Shown: one piece after another, positions 9,787 to 19,364 of the stretch
Position numbering within the stretch: position 1 is the first letter of the stretch
Layout of the letters: each line of letters begins with the position of its first letter
Source: Herminiimonas fonticola
Lineage (GTDB): Bacteria; Pseudomonadota; Gammaproteobacteria; Burkholderiales; Burkholderiaceae_D
Reading direction: 5' to 3'
Length of the DNA stretch: 64,000 nucleotides
NCBI RefSeq assembly: GCF_003293745.1
Contig: NZ_PTLZ01000003.1
Location: forward strand, 186,001 to 250,000
The notes under the pieces: model-generated
The model's database searches: none
Seen by the model: only the letters and a program-made list of their open reading frames with translations
Told to the model about the DNA's origin: nothing
Program-made: the position numbers and the translations under genes

Positions 9787-12561
9787 ATGCCTCCAGCCGA
9801 TTACCAACGCCCCGATCCAGATGCCTTGCTGGCGCATGTGCAGGAACAGGAACGCCGGGCCGAACGGGGCAAACTGCGCATTTACTTCGGCGCATCTGCC
9901 GGTGTGGGCAAAACCTATGCGATGCTGTCCGCCGCGCGCAGGATGCAGGCGGAAGGCCACGATGTCATCGTCGGCATCGTCGAAACGCACGGCCGCAATG
10001 AAACGGCTGCGCTGCTTGACGGACTGGAAGTGCTGCCGCGCAAAGAGATCGCCTATCGCGACAAAACCATTTCCGAATTCGATATCGATGCCGCACTGGC
10101 ACGTCGTCCGGCGCTGATTCTGGTGGATGAACTGGCGCATTCCAACGCGCCAGGTTCGCGCCATCCCAAGCGCTGGCAGGATGTGCATGAATTGCTGGAC
10201 GCCGGCATAGACGTGTTCACCACCGTCAATGTGCAGCATCTGGAAACGCTGAACGACGTGGTCGGCGGCATCACCGGCATTCGTGTGGCGGAAACCTTGC
10301 CGGATACGGTCTTCGACCAAGCCGATGAAGTCGTGCTGGTCGATATTCCGGCCGACGACTTGCTGGCACGCCTGAGCGCAGGCAAGGTCTATCAGCCGCT
10401 GCAGGCTGAACGCGCATCGCGCAATTTTTTCCGCAAGGGCAATCTGATCGCCTTGCGTGAGCTGGCCTTGCGCAGAACCGCCGATCGCATCGGCGATGAT
10501 GTGCAGGCGTACCGGATAGAAAAATCCATCAATGGCGTTTGGAAAACCGATTCCGACTTGCTGGTCTGCGTGGGGCCGGGCGCCAATTGCGAACATGTGA
10601 TTCGCAGCGCCGCACAGCTTGCCGTACAGTTGAATGCAAAGTGGCATGCAGTGTATGTGGAAACACCGCAATTGCAGAGCCTGCCTCCAGCGCATCGCGA
10701 ACACATCCTGAAAACCCTGAAGCTGGCGCAAGACCTCGGTGCGACGACAGCGGTTCTATCCGGCAATACGGTCGCACATGAAATCGTTAACTATGCGCGC
10801 AGCCATAATTTTTCACGCATCGTGCTGGGACGGGATCACAGCAAATGGCCGTGGCAAACCTCGCATTTAAAATTGATCGCGCATCATCTGTCGGATATCG
10901 ATCTGATAGAAATAGGGCGGATGGAAGGCAAGGGCTCGTCGTCATCACAAAATCTGTCGGCGCGTCTCAGCTCGGGTCTGGATGAAACGCCCGGCGGAAA
11001 GAAGCCGCGATATATGCCTTATGTATGGACGGTCGCAGCGTGTATTTTTACCGCCTTGCTTGCGACGCCCTTGCTGCCGCATCTGGATCTGGCCAATATC
11101 GTGATGCTGTTTTTGCTGACCGAAGTACTGATTGCCGTGCGCTTTGGACGCGGGCCGGCTGTGCTGGCGGCATTTCTCAGTGTGGCCGTCTTCGATTTTT
11201 TCTTCGTCTTGCCGCGCTTTTCCTTTGCGGTCAGCGATGTGCAATATCTGGTGACTTTTTCTGTCTTGCTGGTCGTCGGATTGATAGTCGGTCAATTGAC
11301 GTCGGGATTGCGCTTCCAGGCAAGAATCGCCGCACATCGGGAAGGAAGGGCGCGCGCGCTGTATGAATTTGCCAGGGAGTTATCGAGTGCGTTGCAGGCC
11401 GAGCAGATATTCGAGATTACACAATCCTTCATACAACGCACGTTTCGGGCAAAGGCAGTATTGCTGTTGCCGGATGATGCGGCACGCCTGAGGCTGCCGG
11501 CGCAAGCTGCGGACGGCATCGGCAGCGATGCTGCCAACGGCAAGAACGTTGCCGGGCTGGATATCGGCATCGCCCAGTGGGCATTCGATCGCGCTACGCC
11601 GGCCGGCATGGGGACAGACACGCTGCCGGCCAGCACGTATTTTTACCTACCGCTGGTTGCGCCCATGCGCACGCGCGGTGTGCTGGCCATTCAGCCGGAG
11701 AACCGGCGCTGGATTCTGATTCCCGAGCAAAGACAGCAACTCGATACCTTCGCAGCGCTCGCTGCCATCGCACTTGAACGCGTGCATTACATCGAAGTAG
11801 CGCAAGACGCACTGGTGCGCATGGAGTCGGAACGTTTGCGCAATTCCTTGCTGTCGGCGCTATCGCATGACCTCCGTACACCGCTCACGTCGCTGATTGG
11901 CCTGTCCGAGTCGCTGACCATGTCGAAACCGCCACTGACATCCAGCCAGCAGGAACTCGCGCAAGCCTTGCACGAAGAAGCGCTTCGCATGGGCAATCTG
12001 GTGTCCAATTTGCTGGACATGGCACGCATACAAAGCGGCGAAGTGAAACTCAATCTGCAATGGCTGCAGTTTGAAGAAGTGGTCGGCAGCGCATTGCGCG
12101 CAAGCCAATCCGCGATTGCCCATCACGAAATTAAAACCAGGCTGGCGCATGACTTGCCGCTGGTGCGCTTCGATGCAGTGCTGATAGAGCGCGTGCTGTG
12201 CAATCTGATCGAGAATGCAGCCAAGTACACACCTGCCGGCTCCCGCATCGTCATCGCGGCAGAAATCAGCGGGCATTTTCTGGAAGTCTCCGTCTACGAC
12301 AATGGCCCTGGTTTGCCGGCTGGCCAGGAAGAAGCGATCTTTGATAAATTCACCCGTGGCGAGCGCGAATCCGCAACGCCGGGCGTCGGTCTCGGATTGG
12401 CGATTTGCCGTGCCATCGTCGAAGCGCATCAGGGTACGATACGTGCCGCACATTCACCGGATGACGGTGCATGCATCAACTTTACCCTGCCGCTCGGCAC
12501 ACCTCCGGCCATGCCGGACATCGACGAGAATAAGATCACCACCTTGGACCAAAGACCATGA
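9787..12561 (+). CDS. kdpD: Osmosensitive K+ channel sensor histidine kinase KdpD
   Basis: The start is taken at ATG 9787 (TTG at 9772 also possible; neither has a strong ribosome-binding site), giving 924 residues. Domains in order: KdpD N-terminal domain with Walker A-like GASAGVGKTYAML, a universal-stress-protein-like domain, four close membrane spans, a GAF-like region, then HisKA (ALSHDLRTPLTSL) and HATPase (NLIENAAKYTP, GVGLGLAI). It senses K+ limitation and phosphorylates KdpE. Its TGA overlaps the kdpE ATG by 4 bp, indicating coupled translation. Confidence 0.94.
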   Translation: MPPADYQRPDPDALLAHVQEQERRAERGKLRIYFGASAGVGKTYAMLSAARRMQAEGHDVIVGIVETHGRNETAALLDGLEVLPRKEIAYRDKTISEFDIDAALARRPALILVDELAHSNAPGSRHPKRWQDVHELLDAGIDVFTTVNVQHLETLNDVVGGITGIRVAETLPDTVFDQADEVVLVDIPADDLLARLSAGKVYQPLQAERASRNFFRKGNLIALRELALRRTADRIGDDVQAYRIEKSINGVWKTDSDLLVCVGPGANCEHVIRSAAQLAVQLNAKWHAVYVETPQLQSLPPAHREHILKTLKLAQDLGATTAVLSGNTVAHEIVNYARSHNFSRIVLGRDHSKWPWQTSHLKLIAHHLSDIDLIEIGRMEGKGSSSSQNLSARLSSGLDETPGGKKPRYMPYVWTVAACIFTALLATPLLPHLDLANIVMLFLLTEVLIAVRFGRGPAVLAAFLSVAVFDFFFVLPRFSFAVSDVQYLVTFSVLLVVGLIVGQLTSGLRFQARIAAHREGRARALYEFARELSSALQAEQIFEITQSFIQRTFRAKAVLLLPDDAARLRLPAQAADGIGSDAANGKNVAGLDIGIAQWAFDRATPAGMGTDTLPASTYFYLPLVAPMRTRGVLAIQPENRRWILIPEQRQQLDTFAALAAIALERVHYIEVAQDALVRMESERLRNSLLSALSHDLRTPLTSLIGLSESLTMSKPPLTSSQQELAQALHEEALRMGNLVSNLLDMARIQSGEVKLNLQWLQFEEVVGSALRASQSAIAHHEIKTRLAHDLPLVRFDAVLIERVLCNLIENAAKYTPAGSRIVIAAEISGHFLEVSVYDNGPGLPAGQEEAIFDKFTRGERESATPGVGLGLAICRAIVEAHQGTIRAAHSPDDGACINFTLPLGTPPAMPDIDENKITTLDQRP

Positions 12562-13256
12562 GCGAAGCATTACCCATCGCATTGCTGGTTGAAGACGAAC
12601 CGCAAATTCGTCGTTTCGTACGCGCCGCACTGGAAGAAGAAGGCTGGCAAGTCTTTGAATCGGAAACCATCAAACGCGGCCTGATCGATTCAGGTACGCG
12701 CAAGCCGAATCTGATCGTGCTTGATCTTGGTTTGCCGGATGGAGATGGTGTCGATTTCATTCTGGATGTGCGCAAATGGTCTTCAGTTCCCATTATCGTG
12801 CTGTCGGCACGCGTGAATGAAAGCGACAAGATCAAGGCGCTCGATGCCGGTGCCGATGATTATCTGAGCAAACCATTTGGCGTTGGCGAGTTGCTGGCCC
12901 GAGTACGTTCCACAGTGCGCCGTCATCGTCGGGCCGCGAATGATGAAGAGGAAGCGATTCAGTTCGGCGACGTCAAGCTGGACATGAAAGCGCATCTGGT
13001 AACGAAAGGGAATCAGATGGTGCATCTGACGCCGACTGAATATCGCCTGTTGAGCGTGCTGGCAACGAATGCCGGCCGCGTCGTGACAAATCCGCAATTG
13101 CTGCGCGAAGTATGGGGGCCATCTCATTCGGAAAGCAGCCACTACCTGCGCATCTACATGGGACATTTACGGCAAAAGCTGGAAGACGATCCGGCACAAC
13201 CGAAGTATCTGTTGACGGAAACAGCTGTCGGCTATCGTCTGCTGCTACCTTTGTAA
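12558..13256 (+). CDS. kdpE: KDP operon response regulator KdpE
   Basis: This 232-residue OmpR-family regulator has a receiver domain (acidic LLVEDEPQ start, phospho-acceptor Asp in LIVLDLGLPDGDG, Lys in YLSKPFG) and a winged-helix DNA-binding domain (LTPTEYRLLSVLATNAG ... SSHYLRIYMGHLRQKLE). It activates kdpFABC when phosphorylated by KdpD. It overlaps kdpD by 4 bp and ends 6 bp before the convergent heat-shock gene. Confidence 0.95.
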   Translation: MSEALPIALLVEDEPQIRRFVRAALEEEGWQVFESETIKRGLIDSGTRKPNLIVLDLGLPDGDGVDFILDVRKWSSVPIIVLSARVNESDKIKALDAGADDYLSKPFGVGELLARVRSTVRRHRRAANDEEEAIQFGDVKLDMKAHLVTKGNQMVHLTPTEYRLLSVLATNAGRVVTNPQLLREVWGPSHSESSHYLRIYMGHLRQKLEDDPAQPKYLLTETAVGYRLLLPL

Positions 13257-13262
13257 TTTAAT

Positions 13263-13697
13263 TTACTTCCATACGATTAGATCAGTGCGATCTAATAATC
13301 TCTTGCGAGGTTTCAGTGCTTCTGGAATTTCACGGGCCAACTCGATATTTAATAATCCATTATCGAGTTTTGCGCCGACGATATGCACGTGTTCAGCTAA
13401 CTGAAAGCTATGTTCGAAGTCGCGCGAAGCGATGCCGCGATGCAGAAAATTGCGAGGCATTTCTTCACGTGTCTTGCGACCAATGATTTTAAGTGCTCCG
13501 CCTTCGGTTACGATTTCTATTTCCGAGCGATCAAAACCGGCGACAGCCATCGTGATGCGATATTTATCTTCATCCACTAGTTCGATATTGTATGGCGGAT
13601 AACTTGAGTCGGTGCGTTGTGCATCGTCAAAGAATTGTGCCAAACGATCAAAACCGATAGCAGAACGATAAAGTGGGGAAAAGTCATAAGTACGCAT
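13263..13697 (-). CDS. Small heat-shock protein, Hsp20/IbpA family
   Basis: This 144-residue alpha-crystallin-domain protein starts MRTYDFSPLYRSAIGFDRLA, the classic IbpA-type N terminus, and contains AVAGFDRSEIEIVTEGGAL, FLHRGIASRDFEHSFQLAEHV and the C-terminal GLLNIELAREIPEALKPRKR. It binds unfolding proteins in the cytoplasm as an ATP-independent holdase. The 5' region is AT-rich and could hold a heat-shock promoter or RNA thermometer, but no firm element was identified. Confidence 0.93.
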   Translation of the reverse strand: MRTYDFSPLYRSAIGFDRLAQFFDDAQRTDSSYPPYNIELVDEDKYRITMAVAGFDRSEIEIVTEGGALKIIGRKTREEMPRNFLHRGIASRDFEHSFQLAEHVHIVGAKLDNGLLNIELAREIPEALKPRKRLLDRTDLIVWK

Positions 13698-14082
13698 GGC
13701 TATATCCTTTCAAAGTGAAAGCGATAAGGTTTAAGCGAGTATCGATTGAGCCCCCACTAATCAAAATGTAGGTGCGTTGAAAAGTATTTCAAGCTTGGAA
13801 AATATGCAAAATATTCAATGAAAATCCTGTGCTGCAATTTATTTTTTTAATGTACATCGGTTACTGTGAAACAAGATTTTTACTGCTAGTTTTACTGTGA
13901 TTTCCTGGCGTCTTGATGTGAAATACCTATTATGGATAAAGGGATATAGTCGGATGCTTATCGGTGCCAGCGAGTGGAGGAATATATGCAGGCTGGGTAG
14001 CTTTCTCGCCCTGTGTGGAATCGGCGTCGGACTTTCTGGTATTCGCGAGGTATCTACTGCAATTGGCAACATCAGGGAGTAA
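13698..14082. other. Intergenic region with no convincing gene
   Basis: This 385-bp stretch separates the divergent heat-shock and epimerase genes. It is AT-rich on the left. A 61-codon frame (13897-14082) exists but has no recognisable family. The GGGAG before ATG 14083 serves the downstream epimerase. It presumably holds both promoters. Confidence 0.5.
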
Positions 14083-15030
14083 ATGATGACAGCAATCCAT
14101 TTTCACGATCAGAGACAGCAGGTACTGGTAACCGGTGCTACCGGTTTTATCGGACAGTTGCTGGTGCAGGCCTTGCTCGCTGACGGGCATGCAGTGACGG
14201 CACTGACACGCAATCCGAAGAAGGCGGCGCGGGTGCTGAAAGGTGCGGTACGGAGTATCACACGTTTGGATGAGATTGCACCGACAGAACAGATCGATGT
14301 GGTCATCAATCTGGCCGGTGCACGCATACTCGGACCGCGCTGGACTGCCGCGCGTAAGCAAATATTGCACGACAGTCGCGTGGCATTCACGGAAAAGCTG
14401 GTTGACTGGATGGCGTGCATGCAGCACAAGCCGCGCTTGATGCTGTCGGCCTCGGCTATCGGTTACTACGGCGTGCAGGCGGAGGATGATTTGACTGTGT
14501 TGAATGAGGATGCACCGTCGCAGCCGATATTCATGTCACAGCTATGTCGTGACTGGGAGCATGCGACGCAGAGCGCTCGCCGTTATGGCGTCGAAGCAAT
14601 TTGCATGCGTTTCGGACTGGTGCTTGGCGACGGTGGCGCGTTTCCGATGATGGCTTTGCCCATCAAGCTCGGACTGGGCGGCCCGCTCGGTAGCGGACGG
14701 CAAACGCTGTCGTGGATACATGTGCACGATCTGTTGCGTGGTATTGCGCATCTGATGAGTCGCCCGGATACGGCCAGCCGACAAGCCGTCTACAATTTCA
14801 CCGCGCCCGAACAGCCTACGCAAGCGCAGTTTTCGCAAGCAGCTGCACATCAACTGGGTAGGCCGTCATTTTTCCCGACGCCTGCTATGCCGGTGCGTTT
14901 CCTGCTGGGTGAGCAGGCTGACCTGTTGCTGAAAGGGCAGCGCGTGGCACCGCGTGCCTTACTCAAGGAAGGCTTTGTTTTCGACTATCCGACTGTCGAA
15001 ACGGCAATGGCGGCCTTGCTCTTAAGATGA
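14083..15030 (+). CDS. TIGR01777 family SDR-type epimerase
   Basis: This 315-residue protein has an NAD(P)-binding motif VTGATGFIGQLLVQALL near the N terminus and the TIGR01777/YfcH signatures NLAGARILGPRWTAARK and SASAIGYYGVQ, with a C-terminal DUF1731-like tail (RVAPRALLKEGFVFDYPT). Members are extended short-chain dehydrogenase/epimerase-like proteins of uncertain substrate. GGGAG sits just upstream of two consecutive ATGs (14083 and 14086). It seems to be a single-gene unit. Confidence 0.88.
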   Translation: MMTAIHFHDQRQQVLVTGATGFIGQLLVQALLADGHAVTALTRNPKKAARVLKGAVRSITRLDEIAPTEQIDVVINLAGARILGPRWTAARKQILHDSRVAFTEKLVDWMACMQHKPRLMLSASAIGYYGVQAEDDLTVLNEDAPSQPIFMSQLCRDWEHATQSARRYGVEAICMRFGLVLGDGGAFPMMALPIKLGLGGPLGSGRQTLSWIHVHDLLRGIAHLMSRPDTASRQAVYNFTAPEQPTQAQFSQAAAHQLGRPSFFPTPAMPVRFLLGEQADLLLKGQRVAPRALLKEGFVFDYPTVETAMAALLLR

Positions 15031-15218
15031 GGCCATGAGGTGTCTATCAAGCAATGCCTTACCTGACATGAAGGTGTGCTGGTTTAATCGTGTCGGCTTT
15101 CAGCCTTGGGTTTATTTGCATTTTTCAATATGAGAGTTTGTTTCTCAACTTCGCACCACTAATTTTTATGAGTGGAAATCCTCTAAATACTTATTTGTGC
15201 CTGAATCCTGCTTAAGGC

Positions 15219-15249
15219 TTGACCTTCCAATCATGGGAGGGATTACAGT
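15219..15249 (+). promoter_or_regulatory. CueR/MerR-type promoter upstream of the copper ATPase
   Basis: A -35 TTGACC (15219-15224) and a -10 TACAGT (15244-15249) are separated by 19 bp, the over-long spacer typical of MerR-family activated promoters. The spacer contains the imperfect dyad CCTTCC-AATCAT-GGGAGG, close to the CueR operator. It lies 38 bp ahead of ATG 15287, which supports that start. No cueR gene is in the flanking kilobases. Confidence 0.7.
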
Positions 15250-15286
15250 GCTAACAAAATCCACACGGACATTGTTGAGGAACACC

Positions 15287-17794
15287 ATGAAATCGTTCAA
15301 TCAGGATCTTGTATCCAGCCCGGATGTTTCACTAGTTATAGAAGGGATGACTTGCGCTTCGTGCGTGGGCAGGGTGGAGCGCGCCTTGAAGGCAGTGCCT
15401 GGTGTGCAATCTGCATCAGTCAATCTGGCGACAGAACAGGCCACCGTTCAGTTGAGCAATGAAGTTGAACGCTCGGCCCTGGTGCTAGCGATACAAAATG
15501 CAGGTTATGCGGTACTGCCGGAAAATCCGGTTGAGCTCAATATTGAAGGCATGACCTGTGCCTCGTGTGTCGGTCGAGTCGAACGTGCACTACTGGCAGT
15601 TCCAGGCGTACAAAGTGCATCGGTGAATCTGGCGACCGAGCGCGCCAGCATCGTTGCCGACAATTCATTGAATGCGGGCGCACTGATTGCGGCTGTTGAA
15701 AAAGCCGGGTACCAGGCAAGCTTGATAGAAGCCACGAGCAGCGATGAGGCCGCAGCGCAGCGACGTGACGCAGAACTCAGTATCTTGCATAGGGATTTGC
15801 TGATTGCGGCCGTGCTGGCCGTGCCGGTATTTGTGCTCGAAATGGGATCGCATCTGATTCCCGGCATGCATGAATGGGTAGTCGCTACCTTGGGGATGCA
15901 GACCAGCTGGCTGCTGCAATTCGTTTTGACAAGCATCGTTCTGTTTTTCCCTGGCCTCAGGTTTTACCAAAAAGGTTTGCCGGCGTTGTGGCGTCGTGAG
16001 CCCGACATGAATTCTCTGGTGGCGGTCGGCACGCTAGCCGCTTACGGCTTTTCATTGGTCGCAACCTTTGCGCCATCCTTGCTGCCTAGCGGCACTATTA
16101 CGGTTTACTACGAAGCCGCCGCAGTCATCGTGACGCTGATTTTGCTGGGCCGTTATCTGGAAGCGAAGGCGAAGGGCCGCACGTCCGAAGCGATCAAGCG
16201 CCTGGTTGGCTTGCAGGCAAAAACTGCTCGTGTGCGTAGAGAGCAAACCGTAATCGATATACCGATTGCTGATGTAATCAGTGGCGACATCGTTGAAATT
16301 CGCCCGGGCGAACGTATTCCAGTGGATGGTGCAGTCGTCGAAGGGATCAGTTTTGTGGATGAATCGATGATCACCGGCGAACCTGTGCCAGTTGAAAAAG
16401 GTTTGCATGCAGCTGTCGTCGGCGGCACCGTTAATCAAACCGGTGCGCTTGCCATCAAGGCAACTGCAGTAAGTGGCGCGACCGTGCTGGCGCAAATCAT
16501 CCGCATGGTGGAACAGGCGCAAGCTTCCAAATTGCCGATTCAAGCAATGGTCGATCGCATCACGATGTGGTTCGTGCCCGCCGTCATGGGTCTGGCTACG
16601 CTGACCTTCCTGATCTGGTTCTTCTTCGGTCCTGATCCTGCGCTGACTTACGGTTTGGTGAACGCGGTTGCCGTGCTGATTATTGCTTGTCCGTGCGCGA
16701 TGGGATTGGCGACGCCAACTTCCATCATGGTCGGTACTGGACGTGGCGCAGAGATGGGTATTCTTTTCCGCAAGGGCGAGGCGCTGCAATTATTGAAGGA
16801 AGCCAAAGTAGTCGCGGTCGACAAGACCGGCACGCTCACCGAAGGAAAACCGGCGCTGACGGATATGACAGTCGCGGATGGTTTCTTGCGCGATGAGGTG
16901 TTGGCAAAAGTTGCAGCGGTAGAAGCAAAATCAGAACATCCGATTGCACGCGCAATTGTCGCGGCGGCGGAGCAGGCTGGCCTGGTGTTACCAGCGGTGA
17001 CCAGTTTTGAATCAGTAACCGGCTTTGGCGTGCGTGCAGCAGTAAGCGCAGCCGGAGTAGAAACGTGTGTCGAGATTGGTGCTGATCGTTACATGACTAA
17101 ACTGGGACTCGATCCTTCCATGTTTGCATCGATTGCCACGCAACTCGGTGACGAAGGCAAGACGCCGCTGTATGCCGCGATCGATGGCAAGCTGGCGGCC
17201 ATCATTGCGGTGGCCGATCCGATCAAGACGACTACTGCAGATGCGATTCGCGCACTGCATGCGCTCGGCTTGAAAGTTGTGATGATCACCGGCGACAATC
17301 GCAGAACCGGCGAGGCAATTGCGCGAAAACTGAATATCGATGAAGTGATCGCCGAAGTTTTACCTGACGGAAAAGTGGAAGCCGTCAAACGATTGAAGCG
17401 CGACTATGGCCGTCTGGCCTATGTCGGTGATGGCATCAACGATGCGCCCGCACTGGCGCAAGCTGACGTGGGCATGGCAATAGGCACCGGCACCGATGTC
17501 GCGATAGAAGCAGCCGATGTCGTGCTGATGTCCGGTAGTTTGAAAGGCGTGTCGAATGCCATCGCATTGTCCAAAGCGACCATCGGCAATATCCGGCAAA
17601 ATCTCTTCTGGGCCTTCGTATATAACTGTGCGTTGATTCCCGTTGCGGCTGGCGCGCTGTATCCTGTCAACGGATTATTGCTGTCGCCGGTTTTTGCGGC
17701 TGGCGCGATGGCACTTTCTTCGGTTTTCGTTGTGGGAAATTCATTGCGTCTGAAAAAATTTCAGCCGCCGTTTGGCATGGATAAAAAGCAGTAA
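15287..17794 (+). CDS. copA: Copper-translocating P1B-type ATPase
   Basis: Start ATG 15287 is chosen because a longer frame from 15197 would begin upstream of the apparent promoter. The product has 835 residues. Two N-terminal heavy-metal-associated domains each carry GMTCASC. Then come eight predicted membrane spans with the CPC ion motif ([11 protein letters not shown]), the phosphorylation motif [15 protein letters not shown] and [16 protein letters not shown]. It exports Cu(I) from the cytoplasm using ATP. The CueR-like promoter implies copper (or silver/gold) induction. The next gene, 49 bp on, is a CDF transporter. Confidence 0.94.
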   Translation: MKSFNQDLVSSPDVSLVIEGMTCASCVGRVERALKAVPGVQSASVNLATEQATVQLSNEVERSALVLAIQNAGYAVLPENPVELNIEGMTCASCVGRVERALLAVPGVQSASVNLATERASIVADNSLNAGALIAAVEKAGYQASLIEATSSDEAAAQRRDAELSILHRDLLIAAVLAVPVFVLEMGSHLIPGMHEWVVATLGMQTSWLLQFVLTSIVLFFPGLRFYQKGLPALWRREPDMNSLVAVGTLAAYGFSLVATFAPSLLPSGTITVYYEAAAVIVTLILLGRYLEAKAKGRTSEAIKRLVGLQAKTARVRREQTVIDIPIADVISGDIVEIRPGERIPVDGAVVEGISFVDESMITGEPVPVEKGLHAAVVGGTVNQTGALAIKATAVSGATVLAQIIRMVEQAQASKLPIQAMVDRITMWFVPAVMGLATLTFLIWFFFGPDPALTYGLVNAVAVLIIACPCAMGLATPTSIMVGTGRGAEMGILFRKGEALQLLKEAKVVAVDKTGTLTEGKPALTDMTVADGFLRDEVLAKVAAVEAKSEHPIARAIVAAAEQAGLVLPAVTSFESVTGFGVRAAVSAAGVETCVEIGADRYMTKLGLDPSMFASIATQLGDEGKTPLYAAIDGKLAAIIAVADPIKTTTADAIRALHALGLKVVMITGDNRRTGEAIARKLNIDEVIAEVLPDGKVEAVKRLKRDYGRLAYVGDGINDAPALAQADVGMAIGTGTDVAIEAADVVLMSGSLKGVSNAIALSKATIGNIRQNLFWAFVYNCALIPVAAGALYPVNGLLLSPVFAAGAMALSSVFVVGNSLRLKKFQPPFGMDKKQ

Positions 17795-17843
17795 GCATTC
17801 GTGGTCACGCAACATCATTGATAGTTAATAAAGGAATTTTGTA

Positions 17844-18845
17844 GTGAGCAAACCTCATATCGCTGGTGATCAACATACGCACCACGACCATCATGATCAC
17901 GATCATTCCCATGCGCACGATCACGCTGGTCATGATCATTCTGCCGGTGCGCATAGCCATGCACCATCGGTGACCGAAGCAAACGAAAAGCGCATTCGCC
18001 TCGTTTTTCTGATGACGGCAGGTTATGCCTTGGTGCAAGCCATCGGCGGCTGGATGTCGGGTTCGCTCGCCTTGATTGCCGATGCAGGGCACATGGTTTC
18101 TGATGCTGCGGCCTTGCTGCTGGCATTGATTGCCTACCGCGTGGCGGCACGTGCGCCGGATGCACTGCGGACTTACGGTTTCCATCGTGTGCGCGTATTG
18201 GCGGCATTGGCGAACGGCGCGGCCTTGTTGCTGTTGGTTGCGTGGATTGCCTGGGAAGCGATAGCCCGTTTTCGTTCCCCGACGACGGTGCTTGCCGGAC
18301 CTATGCTGATCGTCGCCATCATCGGTCTGATTGTGAATCTGACAGGTGCTTATGTGCTTTTGCGTGGTAATCAAAGCGACGGCAATCTCAGAGGTGCATT
18401 GCTGCATGTGTTGGGTGACCTGCTGGGGTCTGTAGGCGCAATCGCCGCAGCTATCGGCATCATGCTTACCGGGTGGACGGTACTCGATCCTATCCTTTCG
18501 GTGCTGGTTGCTGTGCTGGTCGTGCGTTCGGCCTGGGGATTAGTCTCCGATTCTATTTTTATTCTCTTGCAGGGAACACCCAAGGGTCTCGATATCAAGG
18601 TGCTTGAAGCGGATATTGCTTCCTTGCCCGGCATTGCGGAAGTAGGGCATTTGCATGCATGGACATTGACGGATGAAAGCATAGTGGCGACGATTCATGT
18701 CACGCCTCAGCCTGGTTCTGATCCGCTTGCATTACCTGGCCTGGTGGTGGCGCGCTTGAAGGATAGGCATGCAATTGCGCATGCGACGGTGCAGGTTGAT
18801 CCACCCGGTGGAATTCAAAAGCCTTGTGCTGATGGCAGTTGCTGA
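17844..18845 (+). CDS. czcD: Cation diffusion facilitator (CzcD-type Zn/Co/Cd exporter)
   Basis: Starts with GTG 17844 after AAAGGAATTTT. The N terminus is strongly His/Asp-rich (about residues 10-40), as in CzcD/ZitB. Six membrane spans follow, with the metal-binding HxxxD-type motifs in ALIADAGHMVSDAAALLLAL and HVLGDLLGSVGA. The C-terminal cytoplasmic domain ends CADGSC. It would exchange Zn2+, Co2+ or Cd2+ for protons across the inner membrane. It sits upstream of czcI and czcCBA on the same strand, consistent with a metal-resistance cluster. Confidence 0.92.
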   Translation: MSKPHIAGDQHTHHDHHDHDHSHAHDHAGHDHSAGAHSHAPSVTEANEKRIRLVFLMTAGYALVQAIGGWMSGSLALIADAGHMVSDAAALLLALIAYRVAARAPDALRTYGFHRVRVLAALANGAALLLLVAWIAWEAIARFRSPTTVLAGPMLIVAIIGLIVNLTGAYVLLRGNQSDGNLRGALLHVLGDLLGSVGAIAAAIGIMLTGWTVLDPILSVLVAVLVVRSAWGLVSDSIFILLQGTPKGLDIKVLEADIASLPGIAEVGHLHAWTLTDESIVATIHVTPQPGSDPLALPGLVVARLKDRHAIAHATVQVDPPGGIQKPCADGSC

Positions 18846-18911
18846 TTGTCTTTTACTGCGGTGAGATGTTTTTCAATAGCGTTTTGAAAATGGGCTAAAA
18901 TCCCAGCACTT

Positions 18912-19271
18912 ATGAAACGTCTGCTGATCATTCTCATGTTGATAGTTGTGCCGCTCCAGCTTAGTTGGGCAGCGGCTGCAGTCTATTGCGAGCATGAAAG
19001 CAATCCCAAGACTGTGCATTTTGGCCATCATGAGCATCAGCACATCGCAAGTGCAGAAGAGACCAAAGCTGATAAATTCAAATCAGCCGCTGCCGTTGAC
19101 GGTGATTGCACATCTTGCCATCTTGGCGGCATCGCGATCCTGACCATCCCTACACCTGGCTTGACGCTGGATCTTCTTGGTGCGCCAGCTATTACTACTG
19201 GCAATCCCTTGCTTGCTTCGAGTCGTCCCGCACGACCTGAACGTCCTAAATGGGCCGTCGCCGCTTCCTGA
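18912..19271 (+). CDS. czcI: CzcI-like periplasmic protein
   Basis: This 119-residue protein has an N-terminal signal peptide (about 20 residues) and a His/Cys-containing periplasmic part: CEHES, HFGHHEHQH and DCTSCHLGG. The position directly ahead of czcC and the His cluster match CzcI, a small periplasmic protein linked to regulation of czcCBA. The assignment is from size, motifs and position; the C-terminal PARPERPKWAVAAS has no known role. Confidence 0.72.
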   Translation: MKRLLIILMLIVVPLQLSWAAAAVYCEHESNPKTVHFGHHEHQHIASAEETKADKFKSAAAVDGDCTSCHLGGIAILTIPTPGLTLDLLGAPAITTGNPLLASSRPARPERPKWAVAAS

Positions 19272-19364
19272 TCCGGCGCCTGCTCGTTCCATTTTTCTCT
19301 ACTCTTGATGTAGTTTCCAACGCAGGTCGTCGGATTCCCTTTGTCTATTCAAAAAGGAAATTCG

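Noticed and set aside
13897..14082. 61-codon frame ahead of the TIGR01777 gene
   Set aside because: No ribosome-binding site or family resemblance, and its end overlaps the leader of the epimerase gene; kept as intergenic.
15197..15286. Upstream start for the copper ATPase
   Set aside because: This extension spans the CueR-type promoter and has no ribosome-binding site; ATG 15287 precedes the normal HMA domain.
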